From: Sclerotinia nivalis
Taxonomy: Eukaryota; Ascomycota; Leotiomycetes; Helotiales; Sclerotiniaceae
Length of the DNA: 64,000 nucleotides
Direction of reading: 5' to 3'
Assembly: GCA_029531795.1 (NCBI GenBank)
Contig: JAPEIS010000001.1
Coordinates: 5,766,001-5,830,000 of the forward strand
The translations under genes and the position numbers were made by a program. Shown here in pieces: positions 1-11,472 of this stretch. A model generated the notes under the pieces. The model had not been told where the DNA came from. It worked only from the letters and a program-made list of their open reading frames with translations, and ran no database searches. Every line of letters begins with the position of its first letter. Positions within the stretch are counted from its first letter, which is position 1.

Positions 1-322
1 AGTGATGGTAGCTTGATATTGACAGGTGGTGAGAAATTTTACGGGAGACTGTAAGGTGGTGGGATGACAAAATTGAGGGTTTGAGGGAGAATATCTAATT
101 TTTGTATTTAAAAGGGAAGATTTTGTGAGACAAGTGATTCTCATCCCCAATTACTATATTTACCACGTTGATTCCGACTTTCTACAACATTTCATCTAGT
201 CGAGCGCATTATTGAACTTTCCATAACCACAGCGCACCCCACCTCTCACGGTCCCCGTAAAAACATCACCAGCTTCATAAAAATATCACCACTTCCGCAA
301 CCCCAATCCACACATCCCCAAG

Positions 323-1206
323 ATGTTACTCCAACGCCTACAGCCTCCTTTACGAGGCGCCATAACCTCAATTACACGTTCATCCTCCGCATCCGCAGCA
401 GAAACCCATCTTTGTGAAGCCCTCACAAATCTCACATTCAAAAAAACATCTTCATCTCCTCTTGCCCCTCTCATCACCATTCGTCATGCGTCTCACGCCG
501 CGCAGGGAGCCGTGAACAAAGCGAAAGATGGACCTGGAAAAAGATTGGGAGCTAAGAAATCCGGCGGTAAGTCTTTCCCGTTCTCATTCCTCAGAAAGGG
601 AATCAAAGTCACAAACACAAATACTAATCAATGGATACATGAATAGAACAATATGTCATTCCCGGTAACATAATATTTCGTCAGCGAGGCACCCATTGGT
701 TCCCGGGCGATAACTGTGCGATGGGTCGCGATCATACGATTTATGCCACACAACCCGGCTATGTAAAATACTACAAAGATCCCGAACGACATCCCAAACG
801 CCAATACATCGGTGTAGTTTTCAAGCGCGAACAAGTTCTCCCCCTACCACGGAACACCATTCGACGCCGACGTCTCGGGATGGAAATCGCAAAGATAGTC
901 GAACCGGAGACTTCTCCTTTGGAAGTCGAGGTTAGCGTGGAGGGAGATGCAAATACGAGTGCGGGAACTCAGAAGAAGGAAAAGAAGAAGAAGGAGAGAA
1001 AGGGGGAGGAGGGAAGAAACTTACAGTTGAGACCGGGGTATATGTATCGAGAGGCTAATTGGGAGATTGGACGGGCGGCGGAGAGGGCGAAGGTTAAGGT
1101 GCGTTTGTATAAACCGGGGGATAGGTGGACGGCGTGGAGGAAGTCGAATGCGAGGAAGACGAAGAATGCGGAGAAGAGGGGGTTGGCGGGTAGGAAGAAG
1201 AAATAG
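323..1206 (+). CDS. mrpl27: Mitochondrial large-subunit ribosomal protein bL27m
   Basis: Two exons, 323-566 and 647-1206, give 267 residues; the 80-bp intron has a GTAAGT donor and a TAG acceptor. The protein starts with a basic, Ser-rich presequence (about residues 1-60) typical of mitochondrial import. The bacterial L27 core follows: GKRLGAKK before the splice, then [17 protein letters not shown] and GRDHTIYA after it. In the family this protein sits near the peptidyl-transferase centre of the mitoribosome. As in other fungal versions (yeast Mrp7), a long lysine/arginine-rich C-terminal extension follows the short bacterial-type domain. The ATG at 323 is the first one giving a presequence. 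The splice join restores the L27 signature exactly, so the model is secure. The mitochondrial location is inferred from the presequence and the family. Confidence 0.93.
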
Positions 1207-1562
1207 AGGGAGATGGGTTAAGGGAATAGAGGGGGAGGGGAGGGCAAGGGAAGAGGGGTGTATGATTATCTATCTATCCTGTCTTGTTATGAGGATTTAA
1301 AACGACAGGCTTGGATTGGCCTATTTGTGATGTTGACGAAATCCTAGAAAATGGGTGGTGTAACTAGTTGATATCCGAACATAACATTTTGCGCATGCAC
1401 ACACAGGTTTTGAAGCACATCACACATCATACCAAAGTGGTAAACGATCAAGCTTCCACACAGTACGAACCATTCTCATCCTCCATCATTTCTACAACTC
1501 CCCATTTTCAATCAGACTTCAATATTTAACAATAACAAGCGAATTTTCTTTACTTTGCAGCT

Positions 1563-1664
1563 GGGAGTTCACTGATCCATTTCAAGTTGAACATGGGAGT
1601 TCACTCACTCTATCTAGCATCCATTTCAAAATTCAATGTTCAACCAACTCAACTGTAGTTGAGT
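1563..1664. repeat. Cluster of short direct and inverted repeats
   Basis: GGGAGTTCACT occurs at 1563-1573 and 1595-1605. GTTGAACAT (1586-1594) is mirrored by ATGTTCAAC (1636-1644). A 7-bp stem with a TGTA loop, ACTCAAC/GTTGAGT, lies at 1647-1664. The packing suggests the remnant of a small non-coding element, but no complete element can be outlined. Confidence 0.35.
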
Positions 1665-2900
1665 GATTACTAGGTAACTATATTTAAAAATTCAAGTGGA
1701 TTTATTTATCGAGTTTGGGAGTTTGGGTATGTATAGCTTGGCTTGCTGGGGGATGGGCTTTGGATTTTTTGGTTGGGTTTTTGTTTTTCTTTTGGATTTC
1801 TGGTCTTTGATTTCTGTTTGATTTCTGGTTTTTATGTGGATATTTGTGGTTTGATGTTTGTTCTATAGGCCCCGAGGTCTATAGGTACCTCACGAGTCTA
1901 GGGGCTTGGATGGATAGTTGTCTTGGACTTCTTCACATATATATATTGTTTTATAAGTAGTCTTACAAGCGATTTAACCAGCAACCTCCGCAGTATCGGA
2001 TCTAACAAAGTTGGCGCGAACATCGAGAAAGGTCATTTCTCTCGTTTCACTGCACTTCATGAGGGGACCTGTAAATGTACATCAGAACAAGCGTCATAGG
2101 CTTGTATATAGGAGTAGAGAGAGTTAGCTTTAGGATCTTGGTATTCGGGGCAACTCCTCATTTTCCATTATTGCATGGATCGTCTTAAAATATCCCTAAT
2201 ACCCCATGCCACGAGATCTCCATTTTCTCCCGATCGAAAAAGAGAAGAAAAAAAGACAGCAAGTCTTCTTTGGAGAAATAGAGAAATGGAGCGTGATCTC
2301 CGGGTTTTCATAGTATACTAGATACTTATATACAATAAATAGCAAAGACCTCGGGAAGATAAAATCATAATCGCCCCTTTTGAAAAATCCACATCTGGAT
2401 TACTCGATGAAGGTTTAAGCGAAAGTTGGAAATAGTAAGTTAAAAAGCTGACGTGATGTAGTCATGGCAAATATCCAATCTGTGTTTATTTGTATACTAC
2501 TGTTTTGATCTTAACTATCATTGCCCGTTTCTTCTTAAGACTAGCCGCCATTTTTTATTTAGAAGTAAGATTGAAGCGCGACGTACATTGTGGTGAATAT
2601 GAAAGTTGGATGGATGGATCCAGAATGAATAAAGTATCCTCCGGATCCTGCTAACCGCGATTCAAAGTTGATGTGATGGTGTTCAGAACTAAAATCTGTT
2701 GCTTTTGCGGCGGATGTAAAATCTTACATATTGCCATGTACGTACCATACTTACTAGGCATCGGTATTGACTCAGTCGTCGAAACAGTTTGTGTTCTAGT
2801 GAGTGGGTGTTAGTGGCTGATTTGTAGCTAAAGTTATTTTCCCTAGTATAATTATTATGATTAGTTGGTCACTTTGAAAGTATATAATAAGTATTTGAGA

Positions 2901-3010
2901 ATGTTAAGGATGGCTCGAAAAATCTATGTTAGTGAGTACCAGAGACAGTCTCTGATGTTGAAGGGTGACTTGAAAAATCTACGTTAGTAAGTACCAGAGC
3001 CAGTCTCCAT
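2901..3010. repeat. Diverged tandem duplication, about 55 bp x 2
   Basis: Unit 1 (2901-2954) and unit 2 (2955-3010) share the blocks TGAAAAATCTACGTTAGT (unit 1: CGAAAAATCTATGTTAGT) and AGTACCAGAG-CAGTCTC. They differ by scattered substitutions, several of them C/T or G/A. A third start (TGTTGAGGG) follows. It is non-coding; function unknown. Confidence 0.6.
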
Positions 3011-3311
3011 TGTTGAGGGAGATAAAGCATAGGAATTTGGGTCGGAATTTCAATAGATGTCTGAAATTCTAAAATCTAGTGGTATTGTTTCACGATTCAA
3101 TGAGTTGGAATGGTTGTCCGGATGTATATGTGGAGGCTAGCTAGTTATCATAGAGAAAGGATAGTATGTCTGAATTTTTCTATGCAGAGGAGAGGTTCCT
3201 TTCAGTCTTTAGTTTTTCATTGTAGATAAATCGTGTGCTTTTCAGTCTTTTCTTTACAGCTCAACCTGAAATTGTTGATCGCTTTACCTGGTGTGACACT
3301 CGCCTAGCCCA

Positions 3312-4903
3312 ATGCCACTGTCAAGTGCCACTACAATTACCTTTCCACTGTGGACTACCACAGTCTCCTATTCAAGTCTGACGACCCTCACAAGCACTCT
3401 CGCAAACGGTGCGACATCTATATACCCATTGTATGTGTATGTATCAATTCTCACGGTTTTCATGATCCCTCCGGGTAAGTAAAGTCTCTCTCCAAAATCC
3501 TTATGTATTATTCCTCCAGATTCTAGCGCTCTACTAAGACGAAACCCAATAACACGTTACGACAACTGCTATTCCTGTATGGGGCGTTCTCTAGATACAG
3601 ATTCAACCGAAGAGTCAATTTATTTAACCAGTTTCGTGCAGCCAAATCCCTTCGGCATCATCGTCACACTGTAGCTTGAACCTGCTTCTGGCGCATCGAG
3701 AATGTGCGCTGGCTTTCTTGTTTCCTCTCACGGTCATTGATGGCACCACTTCTATCATTGGCGCGAAATAAATTACCACCAGTTCAGGACAGTCATTATT
3801 TGGGGATACTTCGCTTATGATGCTCCTACACAGACAGAAACCCTGGGAGGAAGCACGTCCATTATCACGGGATCATTTTGACCCCAACGGTTATCACACA
3901 ACTAACATCCTACGACGGTACCTTCGACGACGGATCCGAACTGAATTTGACAATAACATACTGGAAATCTGGGAAACTACTACACACACTAGTCCGCTGG
4001 AATGTGAGGGGTGTGGTCTACCTTGTGACTTCAAGCTCGATTCTTGCTCAAGCCTACGTTTATAGAGGTTACAATGCCAATCCAATTAAGAATCTCCAGG
4101 TCTTTTGTCCTGTGATTCTGGCTGCCCGTCCTGCCCTCCCATAGTCTTCGGCTCAGATGGCTCAAGCGCGGTAATGATGGCTCTTCCACCAAGACGGAAA
4201 GCGAATTGAGCACTGCGTCATTCCCGGCAACCATATTATTTGACACTGATACTCCAGACGAGGTTCCCTTTACATAATGCCGATCTACTATTGCTCTCCT
4301 CAATATATCTCGCAGGAGAATCGGAGTGGCACTCCATATTTTCCGTTACTTAGGGCACACCTACCTCAATTTATACCACAGTTTTAGTATTGACAGTCAC
4401 GATACATACCAGACGTTACTGTAACTGTAACTGTAATACCAATCCCTTCCACTGACTGTGAGTTTTGGGACGATACAATTGCTTATCAATTTAAGATCTA
4501 CAACGTGATAGGTTGGGCAACTGATGGTGGAAAACCTCTTGAGACTTTGGAAGATGGCTGCGGTGCTCTTACAGGTTGGGACTGGGTTCCTGCTTCAGCT
4601 TCAGCTACAACTAACACGTACGTGCACTTCTACCTTCCTCCTATCATCAAATCCGGATGCGTCGAACGAGTAATTGTGTCAGCCGGCGGGCCAAAGATAT
4701 CATGCGTTTGAGAGGACTTGGGGTTCAGGAGGTCCTTGACGGCGCAAAAATCGGTTTCGGACGCGCCTTCTTTCTTACCCTTGACGGATGATCGGTGTGA
4801 AATTCGGATTGGTGTCTATAGGAAGACAATTAAAAACCATCAGTATATCCCAATGGTGTGGAACGCCACGAGTTCCTCGATAATATCTGTTTGGCTAGGG
4901 TAG
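3312..4903 (+). pseudogene. Remnant of a Thr-rich, probably secreted or surface protein
   Basis: Coding-like tracts run in order on the plus strand, but in shifting frames. At 3312-3474 a Thr/Ser-rich tract contains PLWTTTVSYSS and TLTSTLANGA and ends at a good GTAAGT. Around 3735-3880 appear TVIDGTTSII and, in another frame, LGGSTSIITG. At 4111-4276 the Cys-rich CDSGCPSCPPIVFGSDGSS tract must shift frame near 4170 to continue as GNDGSSTKTE. At 4415-4709 TVTVTV repeats lead into a conserved-looking domain with CEFWDDTIAYQF, GCGALTGWDW, IKSGCVER and SAGGPKISC, followed by stops. Low-complexity Ser/Thr repeats beside a Cys-containing domain are typical of fungal cell-wall or secreted proteins; I cannot name the family. 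An intact gene with undetected introns is possible, but several frameshifts and stops argue for decay. Confidence 0.5.
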
Positions 4904-5272
4904 GACAGGACACACTATACGTACTCGTTGAATAAATTAACTGAGAACTTTTCATCCAGGTCTGATGTGACACCGACAATTGAAAAATAACATGAGAGGT
5001 TCAGTACTCGTAACATAATCGCATATCTCATTGAGCTCCGAAGGAGGTGAGAAGGAAAAATAGAACTACCGCTCAAGCTATTGAACCGCAGCATCCACTG
5101 TAGCAAGCTGAATCGCATGGCTTTGATTGTAGCCTGCCTGAAGCCTGGTCTGGTGCATTCGTTTACTGGCCTCAATATGTTACCATTTGGTTTAGATCAT
5201 TTAACTTTTGGGTGCAACACAATGGACGTACTGCCTACTTAATAAATAGCCGAACTAGAGAAATATTTGATG
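4904..5272. other. Intergenic, between pseudogene and HET gene
   Basis: About 370 bp between the remnant and the convergent HET gene. Short open frames exist on both strands but show no protein-like features. It probably contains the 3' end of the HET transcript. Confidence 0.5.
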
Positions 5273-7541
5273 TCATCCCAGTATCAAATCAACCAGCGCT
5301 TCCTCTTTCTTTCTCTCCCAAACCTCTTTCAAGACATATCCACTACCCCTTCGATAGGCCGTCCCATCTTCCCACTCGACCCATAATACATGATAACAAT
5401 CCTGACGCGTCATAGACCGAGGGGTCCAGTCCTTGATCTCCTTTTCCTCCTCGCCGCTCTCATTATTGATACCAAACCATCCTTCGGAGATGGCAACGAG
5501 TTCGACTACAGCGCCGGGTGCTATGTTCTCCGCAAAATAATTTCTATCTCTTTCGCGCATAAGTGCGAGAAACCCAACGGCTTCTCCATTCTCATCTTGG
5601 AGCTTAACATTATTGTAATTGTTATAATTTCTGAGTTCAGACGGCGAAGAAGACTCTTTTCTTTCTATTGCAGAAATGTCTGGAATGCCGTGCAGAAACA
5701 CTCGCGAGGTCTGACAGGACAGAAATTGCGTTTGTGGCTGCAGAAGGTGCATGCTATAGCAATCTAGAAGCGGGACCGGATATTTGTACCACCTGTCTGG
5801 AGAGTTGGAATGCAAGTAGCCATATTCCTGCCCGTCTCCCGAGTACGCAAATGTGTTTAGGAGCAAAGGGTGCCCGCAATTCCACCCAAATCTAGTACGC
5901 ATCCATCCTTGAAGGGGCTCTTGCGTGATGTCTTCGGCCAGAACTCTATACTTGTACCAATTCGACTCAATCCGTCGTCTTTTTGATGATGTGGGATGCT
6001 CCATTGTGTACCAAGTGGTAACAGGTCGACGAACACCTTTCAGGCTTTCATCTCTAGTCCACCAGCCTGCTTGAAATTCATAATCACCTTTGAAAGTTGC
6101 ACCAACCTGCCACCCAAGAAATAACCAGCTGGGAAGCTGTGACATATGTTTCCTGGTTGAGTGTCGCCTCTCTCCCAAGCCGATCGTGTTCCACATCAAA
6201 CCACTCTCGAAAAAGAGCTCAGGGATACCGTATAACAAACCACCTACGAAAGTCTGGCTGAGTACCCACTGAAGACCAGAAAATGCTGACAACGCATCCT
6301 CCGGAAAAGTGAGAGCCTTTTGATTGAAATCCCGTAAGAGATAGTTCATGCTCCTCAAATCTGGAAAACTGGAAAGCGTAAACAAATCTGGGTACTTCCA
6401 TGGCTCAATAGATCGCTTTTCGAATGGTGGTAGATCGGGGACTAATTCTTCACTCCACCTAGATCTGCTGCATTCCCAATAGACGGTTCCATTTTCAAAT
6501 ATAAGGCGTCGTTTGGCACAAAGATATTCTTGGTAAGTCCAAGCGCGTGAGTAATATGCACTTTGACTCTTTTCACCTCTGTTTCTAGGGATGACTAGAT
6601 TTACCGGGGGGACCATTGGCATTATGTCTTGTTTGAAGTCTCGTTGGGGAGTCAGCCCCTTAAATCCTCGAATTCCATAGCTCGCATCTATGCCATTCGC
6701 AGCTACGATTGTAATGTCTGCGCGGGTAGATTAGTAATTAGAGTGACAAAAAGAACCTCGAATGAAGAAAATTGTGCTTACAGGAAGTAGAGTAGATTCT
6801 AGCCATGGAATTTAGCGCAACTTGCAAGGCTTTCGCATCATCTTGGACAATACACAACACGTCAACCCAGAGATATCGCTCTCCAAGCAGTCGAACAACA
6901 TCGATAGCACTTCTAATTGTTCTAGGCAGCCTTTCCGCGACGGGCCCTGCCGTTAGAGCCCCTACTTCTTGGAGCTGATCGATAACATTTTTCTCGGTTT
7001 GGAAAAACGCAACTTCCCCCCGGGTATAGCTCAATGTAATAAACCTTGTATGCCCTGGACCAGGAACAAGACAACCAGCCAAAATATCAACCAACCATGT
7101 CGATCGTATCGATTCAATGAGTTGAAATTTTTCGGGATACTCACACGCATCTTCATGATGCTCCTTGCACAGATCTTCCCAATTCAAGATGATTTTCTCA
7201 TCAATCCAAGCCGGATCAAGAATGCGTGCATGCCCTGAATTAAGGAGCTCATCGTTCTTTCTCGGAGCGAGTTTAAAACGGCATCCTGGCCAACATTTTC
7301 CATTTCGATTCAATCTGAGCTCTATAGCTGCATGGGCTTTGACCATATCAATTTTAGACTCGAAGCGGTCCTGAATTGAGGCGCCATCTCGGTCAAATTG
7401 CTTGATCCACTCTCGGTGAGGGCAATCTGTGTCAACAAGTGAAGAGATGAATCCTAATGAGACTGTATCTCCTTCGGTGGCTGTGTTAAAGAACTCAATA
7501 ATTTGTTCACATGTTGCACAGTTTATCGATGCTTCGCTCAT
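5273..7541 (-). CDS. HET-domain (heterokaryon incompatibility-like) protein
   Basis: Two exons, 7541-6782 and 6717-5273, separated by a 64-bp intron, give 734 residues. The N-terminal third is Cys-rich (CATC, CPH, CWPGC). The HET core (about 165-340) shows RFITLSYTRGE at 166-176, RYLWVDVLCIVQDD at 222-235, then TIVAANG and SRAWTYQEYL across and after the splice. HET domains are fungal regulators of allorecognition and cell death. Here the usual aromatic in the LSYxWG motif is replaced by Arg (SYTRG), so its activity may differ. The remaining roughly 390 residues match nothing I recognise. The gene sits alone between a decayed gene and a MITE-like repeat, a typical setting for this expanded, fast-changing family. 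Its partner and trigger are unknown. Confidence 0.88.
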
Positions 7542-8909
7542 GATGAGTACGCAGTGATATTCTGTTTTTGGCGGCTATATGAATCGGGATGAAAGTTTGC
7601 TGAACTGTATATTACATATAATAAGCAGTTGGGACAAGGGGGGCGGAAGGATCCACCTGCCAACTGAACGGTGTAAGCCCAACGAGGTGATATGTTAGCA
7701 GAACCCCGCTGTTAGGGGTGTTCTGAATTTCAATATAGGGTACTAAGCCCTAAAAGTAGAAAGCGGCGACTAATTAGGTTAGACTGTTCAGTTGGCCAGT
7801 TGTTTATAAGTTGGCTGGTGGATCTTTTTTGACATTTAGCAGCTTAACATTGGTTTTTCAGTATTCAACAAATATACCCAGAAGAAAAAGGAAACGTAAA
7901 GCTGGAGATATTTTGTTACGAATTAGATAAAGTAGGTCAATTTCAAAATCCGTCTAACAACAGTGATGAGCCTGTAAGGCCCCATATACTTCCGCATAAT
8001 GCAAGTGTGCACATTGCAGAACTCGGACTAACACCCATAGCCTGTGTTGTCAAGAATAGGAATGTATCTTTTTTGCCCACTGCACTGACCAGGATAATAA
8101 TCAGCGCAGTCATTCAAGATATCACCGGTGTGCGTAACCCTCGGGGCATGTATGGAGATTTGGAGAGATTCATAGTCTCGTTCTGCTGCTGAGGAGACAG
8201 GACATCTTCGAGCACCATACCCCTGGGCCACTCCACAAAACCTTGCATAGACCAATGTGGTGTGTGCCAAACACGGATCCGAGTATCAATGGATACCCAT
8301 AATATAGTATGTCCGTCCTATGGTTGAGTAGTACAGCACTGTAGAAGAATGGAATAGATGTATCTACCCAGTATATAAAGATATATTGAAATAGAGAATG
8401 ATCGCATGATTTGTAGACAAGCAAATCGAGAAGAGCGATTGACGATGGTGAAAAAGATTCATGAAAAACCGACTTTATGGATGGATGCACGCATGTATTA
8501 AGAAATGTAAAGATGAAAACATGAATGGAATAGAGGGCAAGAAAAGGAATGTTGTGTATAAGGAATATGAATTGAGCTGTCCTCAAGAAATAACATCCGA
8601 TATTGAATGTATAGAGACAAGCTTGAGGATTGTATAAACATGTATTGCTTGATGGCATAACATGTGAAATGATAGAACATGAGATAGAGGATTGTTTCCC
8701 GCTACTTAGCTTCTTGCAAAAGATATTCCCTTCATAGCTTTAATTCTGAGCATGCACATTGCCATGCATCTGCCGCTTATGGTATGTCTCTCGTCAACGA
8801 CATATTCCTTGAAATTATGCCCTTCTAAATGCTCAACGAGCATCCTCAGCACTCAAGACCTCACACAATTCCCTGATTACCATCAACCCCAATTCTCCAA
8901 TTCATTCCC
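7542..8909. other. Intergenic region with MITE-like repeat
   Basis: About 1.37 kb. The part next to the HET gene holds the inverted-repeat element at 7649-7824. The rest is AT-rich; a minus-strand frame at 8170-8658 is open but looks like translated AT-rich DNA (rich in Phe, Ile, Tyr, Leu, Ser). Confidence 0.5.
7649..7824. mobile_element. Short inverted-repeat element (MITE-like)
   Basis: The left arm at 7649-7669 starts GGATCCACCTGCC and ends AACTGAAC. Its reverse complement is found on the right as GTTCAGTTGGC (7786-7796) and, after a short insertion that repeats TTGGC, as TTGGCTGGTGGATC (7811-7824). Total span is about 176 bp with a non-coding centre. This is the shape of a miniature inverted-repeat element, but I cannot see a clear target-site duplication or count other copies. 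Confidence 0.45.
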
Positions 8910-9558
8910 TCACTTCTCCGCCTGACCCCCCTTAGCACTCCACTCCCCCCAACTCCCCTCAAACTCCCCCACCTTCATCCACCCATTCCCCTTCGCGATC
9001 TCCGCCGCAGCCCTCGACCTAACCCCCGACTTACAATAAAACACACACTCCTCCTCCTTCGACGGTCTCTCAAACCCAAATCGATCTTCAAATTCTTCTC
9101 CGCTAATACTGAATGCATCCGGATTTGTCGTTATCGAGATATTGACCGCGCCGGGGATACGGCCTGTTTGTTGTAGTTCGAGGGGGGTACGGACGTCGAT
9201 TATATGGGTGTCGGGGTGGGGTGCAGAGGTAAGGGTTTGCATCTGTGAGGAAGATTAGGAGATAAGGCGGTTGGGAAGAGGAGTGAGAGGAGAGACAAAC
9301 ATCTTCGAATGTGTAGTGTTTTGATTTATTTTCGGTTTCTTGCGAGTATGCCCTAACTTGTCTAACCTGTCTTACTAGTCGAGACACCTCTCTGCCCAAG
9401 ATTCCACCATTCTTCAACCCGCTATCTCGAATCCGGGTACTGGAATTGTTACGACAGCTTGTTGACAATTGCGATGCGGTATAACATCTTGCAGATGAAA
9501 TTCCCATGCGCGACCGGATCGCGTGGACTACTGTGCGAGATACTCTGGAGGTAGACAT
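8910..9558 (-). CDS. Single-domain rhodanese (thiosulfate sulfurtransferase), mitochondrial
   Basis: Two exons, 9558-9301 and 9242-8910, around a 58-bp intron, give 196 residues. The first about 70 residues are Arg/Ser-rich with few acidic residues, a likely mitochondrial presequence. The rhodanese domain follows: DVRTPLEL, GRIPGAVNI, and the active-site loop CKSGVRS with the catalytic cysteine at about residue 156. Rhodaneses carry a persulfide on this cysteine and pass sulfur to acceptors such as cyanide, thiols or Fe-S assembly partners. Layout and length resemble yeast Rdl1/Rdl2. The start ATG at 9558 is the only one that adds the presequence. The true substrate cannot be told from sequence. 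Confidence 0.9.
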
Positions 9559-10435
9559 TTTTATGAGGTTTTGGCGTTGGTGTTAGAGTTTCCAATCTAT
9601 ATCCTACTATTTTCTCGAATGAGTGCTGGAGATTGAGGGCTGTGAGAGTGTAGAGTTGGTACCTGAATGATTCCAATGCCAAGCTTGAGTTTGGGTGGGA
9701 TGTAGGTGGGATGAAGTTAGGTGAAATATTACCCCGGATTTAGCTACATCTACTGATCCTTGTTTAATTTCGTCATGCATGAAACATAAAGACAAACAAA
9801 CAATATTTATATAAAGAAACTGAAATACAGAATATTAAACCATAGGATACACGAATTATATCAAAATTAAAAATTTAAATATTCTCAGACTTTGGAAATC
9901 TACCGGTGTGTTAGGTTAAATAGGTCTACAACACAGCTCACTGGAAGTAATACAAGCAACCAAAACCTCAAATTTGTGAGAGGCTCACCAGGAGCTCACC
10001 AAGAGCTAAGCAAGCGCAACTTGCTACCCAAGCACAATAAATTAAATAAAAACTCCAGTTATCGGAGAAGGTGTGAGATTTCAGTGGGTAGCAAAAAAAA
10101 ACAATACTCGTTTCAAAGGAATAAAGCTCAAAGCCATAATTCTGAACGCTTAAATTCTATGGGCACCTACTCTGTAGATACCTATCTTAATCAAGCTCAA
10201 ATCCATGATGGAAAATGAACATGAGGATTTAGCAGGGAGTCTAGACATGCATTGAGTAATAAGATAACATGGTATATTCGTACATGATAGTGGGTATCGA
10301 TCTATTGATTTGATTTTGAAATAGACTTATACTCCTTGAAAATACTCTCTCCTCTCTTGACCTGGATCAGCTTTCACTTCATCTCTCCTCAAAGTCCAAC
10401 CATAAAGCAAAAATAACCGCATAATCTCCAAACCC
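9559..10435. other. Intergenic region
   Basis: About 880 bp between two minus-strand genes. It contains the rhodanese promoter and the 3' region of the Yip1-domain gene. An open plus frame at 9892-10218 is AT-rich, lacks protein-like features and was not called. Confidence 0.5.
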
Positions 10436-11472
10436 CTAAAATAAAATCCTACTTGGATTATCCCCCTTAGCAGGATCTTCCGTAGCAGGTTTCTTAGCCA
10501 CCGGACTTCCATGCGCGAAGAACAATACTTTAATAGCAGTTGCCAAACCCGCATGTAGAACAACCACTAAGATAAGTAGTATTTTACTTGTCTGTTTATC
10601 CGTAGCGCTGAGAACAGGATATAGATTTCTGAGGAGGAAAGCAACGCTCAACCCAAATCCAACTCCCACGAATACCCAATTCATGATTGTAAGGGATGAC
10701 CAGGAGACCAACGCGACCGGAATCCATACGAGGTTGGAGTAGCCGTAGAGAGCGGCACATTCGAGAAGGTTGGCAGATTCACTGCCGAAGTATTTGAGGG
10801 CTAGGAAGAGAAGGATAGGAATAATGAATGTGTAGCCATAGATTAGACCTGCGGCACCTGTTGAAGAAATCGAATTAGTACTGTGATCATCTTATTTGGG
10901 CATGAATATGCTTCAATGTCCAAGCAAGGAAAAGATAAATGAAGAACCTACCACTTAATAACCCAAAATCATACGCAAACTTCCCTTCACCCCTCTCTGC
11001 CAAATACAAACTAACCGTCCCTCCCATAAACAGAATGAAAATAACCGTCGTAGCAATCCAGAACGGACCATACAAATCCGGATTCCCCTCCAGCACATCC
11101 AAGAAGTTTGCGCGAGGATACAAAGCTGCCCAGCAACGTGCTAACACGGAAGAGGTATCCACATCGAAGAACTGGGAGTAGAAATGTAGGGACCAAAGGT
11201 AACGTTTCGAGTTACTGGGACCGCCTGAAGTGGCCGGGGCGGGAAGACCGGGTGATGTAGGCTTATTGCGGGACGAGGAAGGATTAGCTTCGAAATTGGA
11301 GTTGTGAAAGGAGAGATCTTCTTGGAGATCAGTGTGGCCTAGGTCGCCCTGTTTTTGTTAGTGTTGATGCGGTTTTGGATACTGGGATTGAGGAGCAAGC
11401 CCTGGGGGGTACAAAAGATGAACATACTTCCTCATCCACATCGACAACGACATCATATCCAGCTCCTGACAT
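10436..11472 (-). CDS. Yip1-domain Golgi membrane protein (YIPF1/2-like)
   Basis: Three exons, 11472-11428, 11348-10952 and 10857-10436, close in frame to 287 residues. The N-terminal about 75 residues are hydrophilic and cytosolic-looking. Then come DVDTSSVLARCW, ALYPRANFLDVLEGNPDLYGP and about five hydrophobic spans (near 111-132, 149-170 and three toward the C-terminus), the layout of the Yip1 domain. Yip proteins are Golgi/ER membrane proteins that bind Rab GTPases and act in vesicle traffic. NPDLYGPFWI is typical of the YIPF1/2 branch (yeast Yip5-like); the exact orthologue is inferred. The 15-codon first exon is supported by GTATGT/CAG signals and by phase. Confidence 0.85.

Larger units (their letters stand above)
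1207..3311. other. Gene-poor intergenic region
   Basis: Just over 2 kb without a reading frame that looks coding; after the bL27m tail no frame reaches 60 codons until beyond 3.8 kb. It is AT-rich with T-rich runs near 1740-1860. It holds a cluster of short direct and inverted repeats at 1563-1664 and an imperfect tandem duplication at 2901-3010. I see no tRNA, rRNA or transposon protein. Confidence 0.6.

Noticed and set aside
8170..8658. 162-codon open frame on the minus strand
   Set aside because: Composition is Phe/Ile/Tyr/Ser/Leu-rich as expected from AT-rich DNA; no motif, no splice partners, and overlapping open frames on the other strand.
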